This document shows positions 26,421-36,184 of a stretch of 64,000 nt of DNA, piece by piece. The notes below the pieces were generated by a model. The model was not told the DNA's origin, searched no databases, and worked only from the letters and a program-made list of their open reading frames with translations. The DNA comes from Anoplopoma fimbria. Lineage: Eukaryota; Chordata; Actinopteri; Perciformes; Anoplopomatidae. Location of the stretch: contig NC_072450.1 in assembly GCF_027596085.1 (NCBI RefSeq), positions 31,339,676-31,403,675 on the forward strand, given 5' to 3'. The first letter of the stretch is position 1. The number at the start of each line of letters is the position of its first letter. The position numbers and the translations under genes were made by a program.

Positions 26421-26717
26421 TTAAAGGAGCTGTATATAATATTCTGAACAGTAATATAGTACCAAATAACTATTAGGTAGTTAAGATGTAGTGGAGTATT
26501 GTCTATCTGAGCAGAGAATAAAGTTGGCCGTCCCTCTGTGTGTGTTGTTATCCGAGCCTCTCCAGATCACCCTTTAGGTAAACACTTTTAGTTTTGTCAG
26601 CATGCTGTTGTTTGCGCAGTTAGCACTGTTAGCTGTGAGATGCATGCTCGCCTTCACTATTTTGAGTGCGTTAAGAGGCAATCGAAATGCTCCAAGTCTC
26701 GGATATTGCACCTTTAA
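26421..26717. mobile_element. Miniature DNA element with TTAAAGG ends
   Basis: The left end TTAAAGGAGCTGTATAT and the reverse complement of the right end, TTAAAGGTGCAATATCC, form imperfect terminal inverted repeats across 297 bp. The ends suggest a TTAA target site, as used by piggyBac-type elements. No transposase is present, so it is non-autonomous. The internal GTTAGCACTGTTAGCTG motif is typical of fish MITE-like repeats. Confidence 0.55.
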
Positions 26718-27184
26718 GCTTCTCTTAACATTTGACAGAGACGAATAGAAAATGTTTAGCTTCAGCTAGCAAAAGTTCTGTAGGCATTAAAGCTTCTTTT
26801 TACACATTTTAGAAAATCTTGCTATTTAAATTGATGAATGAGATTCCTTAGTGTAGCAGTAGCCAAAGCATGTTATATGAAATATATTTAATATTTTCTA
26901 GCTTTGAAAACGTTTATTCTGGTAGAAGGATGGTTTTACAGAACAAGTGTAGTAAACTTATGGTATTTTGCATATTTAGGGGCATACCTTCCTAACATGG
27001 GAGGGTATGTATCCTTAACATCAGGCAGCTTCAGAAAATCACAGAGCATCTTAACACATGGAATTGTCCAACTGGTCCTGATGCTGAATACAATAGCCAG
27101 AACAAATACTTATAATAATTAATTTGTATCTGTGGTCTGACCTCGGCCTCCAGTACCATTAGCCCATCTGTGATGACTTCTACA
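26718..27184. other. No feature seen
   Basis: AT-rich sequence between two mobile elements. No coding or RNA feature was recognised. Confidence 0.5.
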
Positions 27185-27579
27185 ACATTAAGTATCATCC
27201 ATCCATCCATTTTCCGTAACCTGCTTATCCAGTTAAGGGTCGCAGGGGTGCTGGAGCCGATCTCAGCTGTCAATGGGTGAAGGCAGGGTTCACCCTGGAC
27301 AGGTCTCCAGCCTATCGCAGGGCAGACATATAGAGACAAACAACCACTCACACTCACATTCACACCTACGGGCAATTTAGAGTCTTCAATGCACCTAAGC
27401 TGCATGTCTTTGGACTGTGGGAGGAAGCCGGAGAACCCGGAGAGAACCCACGCTGACACGGGGAGAACATGCAAACTCCACACAGAAGGTTGTCCAGCCC
27501 GGGAATTGAACCCAGGCCCCTCTTGCTGTGAGGCGACAGTGCTAACCACTACACCACCGTGCAGCCCACATTAAGTATC
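27185..27579 (-). mobile_element. tRNA-derived SINE with ATCC tail and perfect target duplication
   Basis: The element (27197-27567) reads on the minus strand from a tRNA-like head to a GGAT/ATCC tail (27195-27210). The head has an A box (TGGTGTAGTGG) and a B box (GGTTCAATTCC). The body includes CATGTCTTTGGACTGTGGGA on the plus strand. This body and tail are typical of fish SINEs that borrow the 3' end of an RTE-type LINE such as Rex3. A 12-bp duplication, ACATTAAGTATC, flanks it exactly (27185-27196 and 27568-27579). The 172-codon minus-strand open frame across it is incidental. Confidence 0.9.
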
Positions 27580-30189
27580 AGAGTATGTCAAATTGTTGTT
27601 TTTATCATCATCATTAGCATATAATGAAACTAATGTTGAATGTGTTATTTTGGTTTTAAAACCCATCAAATGATGAATTCCCCAAAAACTCATTAAAGGG
27701 TGTCCTTCTACTTTATAGTCACACCTGATCATTCAGAATGAAACTAAATGTTTGTTAAATCGCTTGGCCCTGAACTCAAAATCAATAGAACTTTAACTCC
27801 ATTACTTTAGTTTACTTTAGTTTCGTTAGCATAAAACTATACTGCTTAATAAAGAAAGGCAAATACGGTTGAATGAGAAGTAAGCCCAGAGGGTTTGTGG
27901 GTAAATTACTTTCCTGCTGTTCACAAAAGCCACACTGCAGCCCTACAATTTATGCACAACTCCTAATTGCTGCTCATATGTATAGTCTTGGATGTGGCCC
28001 GTTTCCAATATTAGTATTAACTGACAGGAATATTCAGAAGACAAGTGTGTGCAGAGCAACAATAACACAAGTTGACACATCTGCTTCTGTTTCCAATACA
28101 TTTTGGTTACAGTACAGTATGTCCCATCCAGTTTTGACTGAATGGTGCCGTCCTCCCAAATGGCAATCGAATCAGACATTTGGAATTCTTTCCATTGCTG
28201 GGTCTCATTGTCCTTCATGCCATTTAGTTTTCCTTTAGGATTAATAAAGTGCACCTGATCTCATGCCAACACTGGCTCAGCAAAACCAACAAAAATATGA
28301 CAGATGTCTCAGGTGAATGAGATCACTATCGTTTATTGTCAGGGCCAGTGCCAGTACTCCCTCTCATTCACACGTTGGCCTGTGTATCTGCTGATTTCAG
28401 CAGTTATTGTTACATTTTTTATTTCTACGGTGAAGAAAAGATTTTCTTCCCCCCATGAAATGTTTGACATTCTTTGCCGTAACACTATGAGTTGTACTTT
28501 AGGTTGGTTAGCTCTGTAGTGTGAGTGGGAAGAATGGATCAGCATGCGGGTGTTCATTTTCCAGAAAAACTTGTTAATGAGAACAAACTTTCTGGTACAC
28601 AAAACACTCACTTACTTGAATTTCCTGGAGAGTGAAAAACACAGACCGACCTGTTTGCTGTCTTCCAAGAACGTTTGTACCCTGTCAGCTGCTGTCTGAG
28701 GCCAATAAGGGAGGATATCTGGAATTAGTGCCACTTTAACCCAGGTGGCAAATCCCCCTCATTTCAAGCCAGCTTGTAGTCAAATGCACATTGACAAATA
28801 AATGTTAATCAACTGTAACCTCTAAACAGGCTTAGGTAAAACATAAAAAGTGTTAGTGAAGTAAAGAAACAAGTAAATGTTCCCTTCTTTGGAACTGACC
28901 AACCTTACAGGAAGATGGGTTAAAAGAGGAGATTGCTTCATTGCTTCATATAGTAGAGAACATGCACAGTAAAATCTGGTCACTAGCTGCACACAGTCAA
29001 ATCATGAGGACAAATCATTATTTTCACTGATGCGACCCCATCTTTTCGAGAATAGCCTGACCCTTTGACTGAAATCACCTTTCAGTCCCCATGTTACAAG
29101 CATTTTCTCTTAAGATAACCATATATGATCTGTTCTAATTACAATAATTGATAACTGACAAGACATTTGAAGCAATGCATCTTATTTACAAGAGCACTTT
29201 AATTCCAGGATTAAAAATTACAGTAAAACTCCAGTTGCAGATATTGAATTGTATGGTACATGTAAAACTGCATCTTGAGACACTTTACAAAATATCTAAA
29301 GCAACAACTGTAGCACACCATCAAATGACTTCCAAAAATCTGCATCCATGCAGTGTCCTACTAGCCATTTGGACATTTTAAGGAGCAAATTGCGGCTAAA
29401 ATGGTCAAATAACTTTATATTTCAGCATACAAAACCAAAGCATATTTATTGAATTACTTAATGAAACTTGCATTTGGGTCATATATGCACAAACTATGCG
29501 AAGAAACTGGCCAAACTTTTCTCCTGTCTCTTCTCAACCTCTGTTCTGCAAGAAGTGAGGGCAGACACTGAAGTATGAAAGCCAAAGCAGCCAAACAGGG
29601 ATCTTACAGTTGTTTCTTATCATACTTATAATATAAGGACTAACTAGCGCCACACTTTGACACAAGAACATCTTCTACGTGGATCGTCAGCTGGTGAGGA
29701 TGCCAATTTTTTTTTTCCTGGAACATGCAGATTTATCCTCATGTCTTTTGCCACGATATCATGCATAGCCATAAAGTGTCTCATTACGACGGCTATTACA
29801 AGTTTCTGGTTCAACCGACTCATGGAATACCAGCTTAGCTACAGCTGATGAAATATGTCACTGACAGTTGACACGTCAATCCGCAGGCAGAAATGAAAAG
29901 TCTGCCTTTGTCTACTTCTCTCTGAAATCAAGGAGCCATTGGTACAAAAATGACTATACATTCAGTTCAGCCACCATCATTATACATTTCATGTGTATCT
30001 TCATCTAAAAAAATCCTGTTGCACGACTCACAAATAATAAAGCAAAGCAAACAGCATTATAATATTGTATTGATATGAAATGAGGTTTTCCCATCAGTTG
30101 TAAAGGAAATTGCTTACATTTACAGGCATTTAAAAAATAGTATACTTACATATGCATTAAAATATAATTTGGACTGAAGATTTTTCCTT
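27580..30189. other. No gene seen
   Basis: AT-rich unique sequence. Open frames at 27873-28238 and 27943-28254 overlap on opposite strands and have no recognised domain. Confidence 0.5.
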
Positions 30190-30232
30190 CACTTACTAAA
30201 CCTATTACGTACAGTAATAGGTTTAGTAAGTG
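30190..30232. repeat. Perfect 19-bp inverted repeat (hairpin)
   Basis: The arms CACTTACTAAACCTATTAC and GTAATAGGTTTAGTAAGTG are perfectly complementary and separated by 5 bases, GTACA. No transposon ends or flanking duplication could be linked to it. Confidence 0.9.
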
Positions 30233-30671
30233 ATGCACAATTCAATCTGAGCAGACGAAGGGCACATTGAGCATACAATGAACAAGTAACTTATAATAAT
30301 GCAAGTGGGAAATGCTAATCGTTATGACATGAAGCTTTCTGCCGGGCCTTGAATTACAGCAATGTTGGAACCCCTTAAACCAGTGTAGCTGCACACCAGA
30401 AGGTCAGTGGGTGGATATTTAAATCTCATTAGCATGTTGGATGTTTACTGATGTGGAAATGCTCTATTGAGAAGTTATGGCATCCAATCTTTAACATTAT
30501 AGGACAGAATGTTAAAATAAAACGTATTGCAGAATGCAGCTTTTTGACTCTGTACATTCCAGTTAAATAATGGTATTGAAATTACAGGCTATTGACCAAA
30601 GCATACAATGACGTGACTGTGACATGTTTCTAAGAGCTGACAATATGACAATGGAGAAGAGCATTTGGCTG

Positions 30672-31536
30672 CACATCTATGAAGCCCATGTTTATAATGC
30701 ATTTCAAACATATGATGCATTATATTCTTCTTATAACACTGTATGAATAAGCACTCGTGAATATTCCTAATGCTATATAACAATAATCCTAACAGGTTAT
30801 TATATTCTTTATATGGTCAAGTATCATAATGCATTATAATTGCCGGTCACTCACTTATTTGTTTTAATATAATTCTGATTATAATAATATGCATTGTTAT
30901 GCAATTATAAATGAATCTGAGTTAATTTAGATTAATTTACTTTAAAGGTGCTCAATATGAAATTAGCGATCCAGTGGAGCACGCTCACATGCACTTAAAG
31001 GCACACATGGCCGGCCCGTCTTTGTAAACAAAGCACAGAGAAACTCAGATTACGACACACACAGAGATCGAGCAACTTCAATCTTTGCTTCGCTAGGTAT
31101 TTCTCCACTATATCTTTACATAGCGAATAAATGTTCGCTGCCATATTTATACTCTGAATATGAGAACCTTTAAATAAAACAATTTAAAAAAAAATCTGGT
31201 TAAATCTGTTAATTTACTTAAAGCAAACAAGGACCACTTACAGTAACTTATAATCCTATTATAATACAATTTAACAGTGATGCTTACGCATTATAAAACC
31301 ATGGGAATAAAATAAAATAAAACATGATCCTTGCAAAGAAAAAATGACCAGCAATTATGAACCGTATAGTTTATTCTAAAATGCTTTATAATGTGTTTTG
31401 ATGATTGTTATATAGCATTTTCAATATTGCTTATAATGCTTATAATAGTGCTTATAATTATCAAATGCTATAAGCATATTATAATGCATTATAAGTATGT
31501 TTAAAATGCATTATAGACATGGCCGTCATGAAAGTG
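30672..31536. mobile_element. Foldback element with long inverted repeats
   Basis: The left arm (about 30672-30850) and right arm (about 31343-31536) are imperfect inverted copies. Shared landmarks are CCATGTTTATAATGCATTT against the reverse-complemented CCATGTCTATAATGCATTT, AATGCTATATAACAAT, and ATAATTGCCGGTCAC against ATAATTGCTGGTCAT. The arms are rich in TATAATGCATTATAA motifs. No transposase is present. It is best read as a non-autonomous DNA transposon with long terminal inverted repeats. I could not identify the target duplication. Confidence 0.7.
30941..31174. mobile_element. MITE nested inside the foldback element
   Basis: The 234-bp element has inverted ends, TTTAAAGGTGCTCAATAT on the left and the reverse-complemented TTTAAAGGTTCTCATATTC on the right. 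It lies between the arms of the larger foldback element. The internal CATAGCGAATAAATGTTCGC and GCTGCCATATTTATA motifs are those of a common fish MITE. The target is TTAA or TTTAAA. Confidence 0.6.
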
Positions 31537-33854
31537 TTGTTCGACATTAAGTACATTAGAGAATTCTGTAAAAATGCAAAAATGCACATTAAAAACATTT
31601 TGCTGTGTACTAGTTCAGAATACATCTGTCTTTACAAAGGCAATATAAATGAATGAGAATCTCAGTACGAAATTATCTCTTTATGTATTAACATAGAAAC
31701 ATAAAGTGTGTGTGATTCAATTATTCATTAAAAGACCTGCAGGTGCAGAACCACTGTGCTGCGGAGCGCACACGCACTCGGTTGCTTTGCATAACCAGAG
31801 AACTGTGAGGGAGCCTCGCAGCACATTGCAAGTACATTGACCTGACGATATACAGATGTGCTGCTGGTCACACTTAGAGTTTCCCATGGCAACACTAACT
31901 TATACAGAATATTAATGTTTTTAACACAATATGTTATTCTTAAGGCACAAGATGTCAGTTTGTTTCAGTGGGTCTGGGTGGATTCTCTGAGGAAAAAGGT
32001 CCTTGAAACAAGCGAGGAAGTGACCTTGTATGGCTATGGAAGAAGCCAGTGTTCAGAAGTTCAGACAAAAAAAAATCCTAGGGGGCTTACTTATGAAATA
32101 TTGATGGCAAACATGTCAAAACTGGCACTGTGGAGATTTGCGTGAGATAGACAAATGAGCAGGTTTCCTTGACATTGCATCATAGATGACATTTTTGTTT
32201 GATATTATCAAATAAGTCAAAAGAAGTGGTGTGGGGGGGGGGGGGGGGGTAAGACGACGTGACCATAATGTTGAATCACATACAGAGAGAAAAAAGACGT
32301 TTGAGGTTTTGTTGATATATAATAAAGAGGAGATCTTTTGGAAAAAAAATACTCATCATCTTTGCTATTCTGCTGATGAACCACGGGCGGAGCTGCTGCG
32401 TGATGTTTTCCCGTTCTCACCCAGGGGTGTCCTAAATGTTAAATGTGTGTTATCCCATGACTGAAGCTGTAGATCAATGCTGGCAACATTTTAAAGAAAC
32501 TCCTGAGTGCTTTTATGTCATACATCATTATTCACAGCGAAGGTAATAGAGTGGTCCAACCCTTTTCTCTCACTCTCTCTCCCTCATTTTTCCTCCCCAA
32601 TTCCCAGCTCAGGAGGAACGTGCCATGATTGATGAAAAATCACTCCAAACTGCTCTAGAGAACTTTCCATTCACGACGAGGAAATTGGTCTTTTCTCCTC
32701 TATGCTCCATCTTGGACCCGGCTCTGCCCACTTCACTCGCTGAGCCTGACAATGAAATGATGATTAATATTGGCCTACATCAGCATCTAATTGCAACATT
32801 CCTTTGACTTTGATGCTACGGACAGCTAGCCAAATTAAATAGATATGTTTTGATTTCTGATGGTTAACTATGGCAACAGTCCTGTACGGACGAAGTTGGA
32901 TAATTTGTTAATTTATCAATCCGTCACATATTGACTCATGGAGAATGTAATGCTGTCATGGCTCTGTCAGAGTTTCTTGTATCTCAGCAAATCTGTACTG
33001 GTAACTAAGAAATGAGTGCGTGTCCCATGAATACTGATTGGCATTACCGTCAGGGAGTTAGCCTTAAACACGCTCTATATGGGCTCACAGGCTACACTGA
33101 GACTTTAATTAGTCCTGATGGAGTCCGTACCTGAAAATAAGAGGTCTTCAAGGGTCATAAAAATAAACAAATAAGCATGCTATTTATTTTCTGCACTTTA
33201 ATCAATTTATTCAAAAACTGACTAGGCTGAAATGAGTTGTTGTGCCTTCCATAATAATGGCAGTGTAACAAAAAATAGGAATGCTAGCTTTTGTAAACAT
33301 TACCACAACCTTTTTCTGGATAATTTATTACGTGATGATGATCTTGTTTTTGCATCTTGACTACAAAGAGCCCTGTGCTCAACTTTCTTATCTTTGGGTG
33401 ATATTAGATTTTTCTGAATCTTTTTAGGAGCACACGAACTGTGAATAAAAATATAATTATCGCCTCATTTGACGAGTGAAAACATTATTCGCTCAGACGT
33501 TCTCTCATCTGGACTGTGGTGGCTGGCCAGTAAGATTGAAAAAAGGGTTCAGAGAGACTTTAGCGGGAAAACCAACCTGAAACAATGATTGAGGAATGCA
33601 GAGAAATAATTCAAAATACAGGATTGATTATTAAAACAATGTTTCCGACTTGTGGCTGGCCAGTTTTTAAAGAAACCATAGGGTATATTTAATGACAACG
33701 TTCTTTGAAACAAAATTCTGTTTCATGATCAACGCAACGTGGTTACATTACGACCGTATCAACTCAACGACCATGAATAAGTAACAACCGCCTTTATCTG
33801 ACCTTGTTAGGTAAGGCTACGTCACAAGTAGAACAGCGTTATGTAACCAGTGTA
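31537..33854. other. No gene seen; G-run at 32229-32250
   Basis: Apparently unique sequence with a run of about 17 G near 32233. The open frame at 31858-32145 has no recognisable domain. Nothing else could be named. Confidence 0.5.
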
Positions 33855-33912
33855 AAGTCAATGTTGACTTTGGTGTCACACAGGACACGAACGCCGTCTC
33901 CAGGGTGAAATC
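33855..33912 (+). repeat. Interspersed repeat, family A (copy 3, short)
   Basis: GTTGACTTTGGTGTCACACA, GGACACGAACGCCGTCTCC and AGGGTGAAA align with the core of the family A copies at 665-772, 23366-23440 and 34630-34670. Confidence 0.55.
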
Positions 33913-34524
33913 TGATGATCCTCCCATCCATCCATCATGGACTGTCTTGCTTGTTTTACTTGTTAGTATACCAAGTCACTTTCAATAACCATAACTGATA
34001 TACTACACCACTCACTCTGTTTATCATTTTCTTTGACCATATGCAACAACATTGACATGTATGTTACAGTATGTATGTTATTAACAATATTAAGACCGCA
34101 ACATTTTCAAGAAAACTAAATTATTTGATTAAGTCGGAATTGATCACTAATCAATGCTTGTATTCAGATGTTAGTGAAACATATCAGCCCGCAGTCGTTT
34201 GTCATTCCTCTCTCGAACAGTGCTTCATCTCCAGTGAATATATTATTTACATCAAAATAAAGGCCTTTTGTTTTATTTTAATAGCACTGAGAAAATGGCT
34301 CTGTGTCTGCAAAGTGGTTGCCAGTGGTTTTGCATGATTTTGTAATCTCTGATCTAATCGTTTACATTTTCAAAATTAATTGTTCAGGCGTTAAACCCTC
34401 CAAAAAATCCAGCGTTTCTTCTGCCAAAACAAACTATCCACTTTGATAAGTCATGGTAATAATGATCTCATTCATAAAACCATCTTTTATCCTCAGACTC
34501 AAATATCTAGCATCAGTTTTGTGC
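33913..34524. other. No feature seen
   Basis: AT-rich. The 88-codon open frame (34071-34337) has no recognised domain. Confidence 0.5.
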
Positions 34525-34748
34525 GTGTCAGAGACTGCGTGACAGTATACGCTAGCTACATGTATATAGTCCATTCAAACCTCCATCCTCACAAAGAGTT
34601 TAGGTTTGGGCAACAGAACCACTTCACATCAGACGTGACCAGCAGCCTCCTGGGGGAAAGTCCTGTGTTTGTTTCAGTTGCTCTCTTTTTTTAATTGTGA
34701 CGTGGATGGGTTTACATTGGAGTGAGTTGAAAGCCTGGTGCGTGCAGA
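34525..34748 (+). repeat. Interspersed repeat, family A (copy 4), split by the copia insertion
   Basis: Landmarks shared with the 23-kb copy are GTGTCAGAGAC near 34528, GGTTTGGGCAACAGAACCAC, CCTCCTGGGGGAAAGTCCTG at about 34647 and GGGTTTACATTGGAG followed by GTTGAAA near 34710. The copia element begins at 34749, in the part equivalent to GTGAGTTGCGTACAGAC of the 23-kb copy, so it landed inside this older repeat. Confidence 0.6.
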
Positions 34749-34963
34749 TGTTAATTGATGAATTGCCAACTGATTGTGCTCCCAATTCTTGATGATTCAT
34801 TTCAGGTGTGTGTGTCATGTGACTGCCTATATAAGCTGATGCACCTGCACAAAATAAATTGGAGTGTGTGTTTTCTCAGAACTTGAATGCAGTTGTGTTA
34901 TTTGTCCTCCCAAGTTGATAGAACGTTTCGTAGGTATATCTAGCAGTCAAGCTCTGTTTAACA
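34749..34963 (+). repeat. 5' LTR of the copia element
   Basis: This 215-bp LTR begins TGTTAATTG and ends TTTAACA. A TATA box (TATATAA) lies at 34828-34834 and AATAAA at 34853-34858. The expected start is about 25-30 bp after the TATA box, so the polyadenylation signal lies at or just before the start. It would then be transcribed fully only from the 3' LTR. No difference from the 3' LTR was found by eye. Confidence 0.95.
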
Positions 34964-34977
34964 GGTTATGGGCCCAG
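34964..34977 (+). other. Primer-binding site matching the tRNA-iMet anticodon arm
   Basis: GGTTATGGGCCCAG follows the LTR directly. It is complementary to CTGGGCCCATAACC, the anticodon stem-loop of vertebrate initiator tRNA-Met, rather than to the tRNA 3' end. Drosophila copia is known to prime from a 5'-half fragment of initiator tRNA-Met in this manner, so the same mechanism is inferred here. Confidence 0.8.
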
Positions 34978-35085
34978 GAGCGTTTGACGTTTGTGCACAG
35001 AGATATCCGGCGTGAGTAGGCACCGAGAGACATTTGTTTGTGAGCGAGTTTGAATACGTGTCTCACGGATTGGAGTGCCAGGACC

Positions 35086-35724
35086 ATGAGCGAACGTACA
35101 AGTTCACGTTGGTCTCGTCTTGTGTTTGACGGAGACGAAAAGAACTATGAACTGTGGGAGACTAAGTTTTTGGGCCATATGCGGTTGCAGAAATTGAAGG
35201 ACACAATTTTGAATCAACCAGCCGATGGCGCGGAAGAAAACGCACTGGCCGAGGATGCGGCGAAGAACGCAGAAGCGTACGCGGAATTGATCCAATTCCT
35301 TGATGACAAAAGTTTGTCTCTGGTCATGCGAGAGGCAGCGGATGACGGACGTGCAGCTCTCAGGATTTTACGCGACTATTATGCAGGCAAGGGTAAGCCC
35401 CGCATTGTATGCCTGTATACAGAACTGACTTCCTTGCAAAAGATGAGTTTTGAGAGTGTGACTGATTATGTCATACGCGCCGAGACTTCAATCACAGCAC
35501 TGCGTAATGCTGGAGAGGTTTTAAGCGATGGATTATTGGTTGCAATGATTTTGAAGGGGCTGCCAGAATCATTTAAGCCTTTTTCCATTTTTATCACTCA
35601 AAGTGATGAGACTCTCTCTTTTGCCGAGTTCAAGACTAAGTTGCGCAGTTATGAGAGCACTGAAAGTATGCACACAGCTGCGGCTGACGACAAGTGTCAT
35701 GGGGGCCCGTGCGCATCCAAGTAG
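35086..35724 (+). CDS. Copia gag (capsid-like) frame
   Basis: The 212-residue frame starts at an ATG in good context (A at -3). It could be read further upstream but has no earlier ATG. The N-terminus, WSRLVFDGDEKNYELWETKF, and the later YYAGKG, LTSLQKM and ILKGLPESFKPF motifs are those of the copia-type gag polyprotein (UBN2/Retrotran_gag_2 family), which assembles the virus-like particle. The frame stops at 35722-35724, before the zinc knuckle, which continues in the next frame. In intact copia elements gag and pol usually share one frame, so a frame break exists here, close to the G5 run at 35701-35705. The sequence is unusually CpG-rich. Confidence 0.85.
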   Translation: MSERTSSRWSRLVFDGDEKNYELWETKFLGHMRLQKLKDTILNQPADGAEENALAEDAAKNAEAYAELIQFLDDKSLSLVMREAADDGRAALRILRDYYAGKGKPRIVCLYTELTSLQKMSFESVTDYVIRAETSITALRNAGEVLSDGLLVAMILKGLPESFKPFSIFITQSDETLSFAEFKTKLRSYESTESMHTAAADDKCHGGPCASK

Positions 35725-36184
35725 GGCTGCCCCATCAGGTGCAAGTGCGCGCAGAACTGAGAGCGGGGACATTGTGTGTTTCCGTTGTGGCCAGAGAGGT
35801 CACAAGGTAAGAGACTGTCAGCGTGGTCAACAGTGGTACAGCCAGGGCGAGAATACCGCACGGCGAGGAGGATGGCGACAGCGGCAGCAGGACAACGCTC
35901 GCGGAGTGTACGAGGAGACGGATGACAGCACCTTCGCGTTCAAGCTTGTGACCAGCGAGCCAGGAAGCTGTGTCACCAGAAAGGGCCTGATGGTGGACAC
36001 CGGTGCGACATCGCATATCATCACTGACTTGGCAAAGTTCAAGAGCTTCGATGACCGATTCCAGTCCGAGACTCACTGCGTGGAGCTGGCCGATGGCACA
36101 AGCTGCATGGGGGTCGCGGAGCGCAGAGGAGACGCCGAGGTGTGTCTGGTCAACAGCAGGGGCGCTGCCGCAGTGCCACACTGA
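35704..36184 (+). CDS. Copia nucleocapsid zinc knuckle and protease (shifted frame)
   Basis: This frame is offset by one base from gag and has no proper start of its own. It contains a C-X2-C-X4-H-X4-C zinc knuckle (CFRCGQRGHKVRDC, 35777-35818), used for RNA packaging. It also contains an aspartic protease active site, VDTGATSH, with the catalytic Asp at 35996-35998. The protease would cleave the polyprotein. The frame stops at 36184, before the end of the protease region. The following residues typical of the family (an LYIP-type motif and a SV motif) are in the next frame. Expression therefore requires ribosomal slippage, or this copy carries indels. The second change lies near a G4 run at about 36160. 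Confidence 0.8.

Noticed and set aside
27031..27549. 172-codon minus-strand open frame
   Set aside because: It lies almost wholly across the SINE at 27197-27567. The frame is a by-product of the SINE sequence, with no domain.
31858..32145. 95-codon open frame
   Set aside because: No domain could be recognised and the composition matches its non-coding surroundings.
35701..36165. Programmed frameshift signals in copia
   Set aside because: No canonical slippery heptamer plus structure was evident. Two opposite changes at G runs fit indels or sequencing errors better, so this is left only as a possibility.
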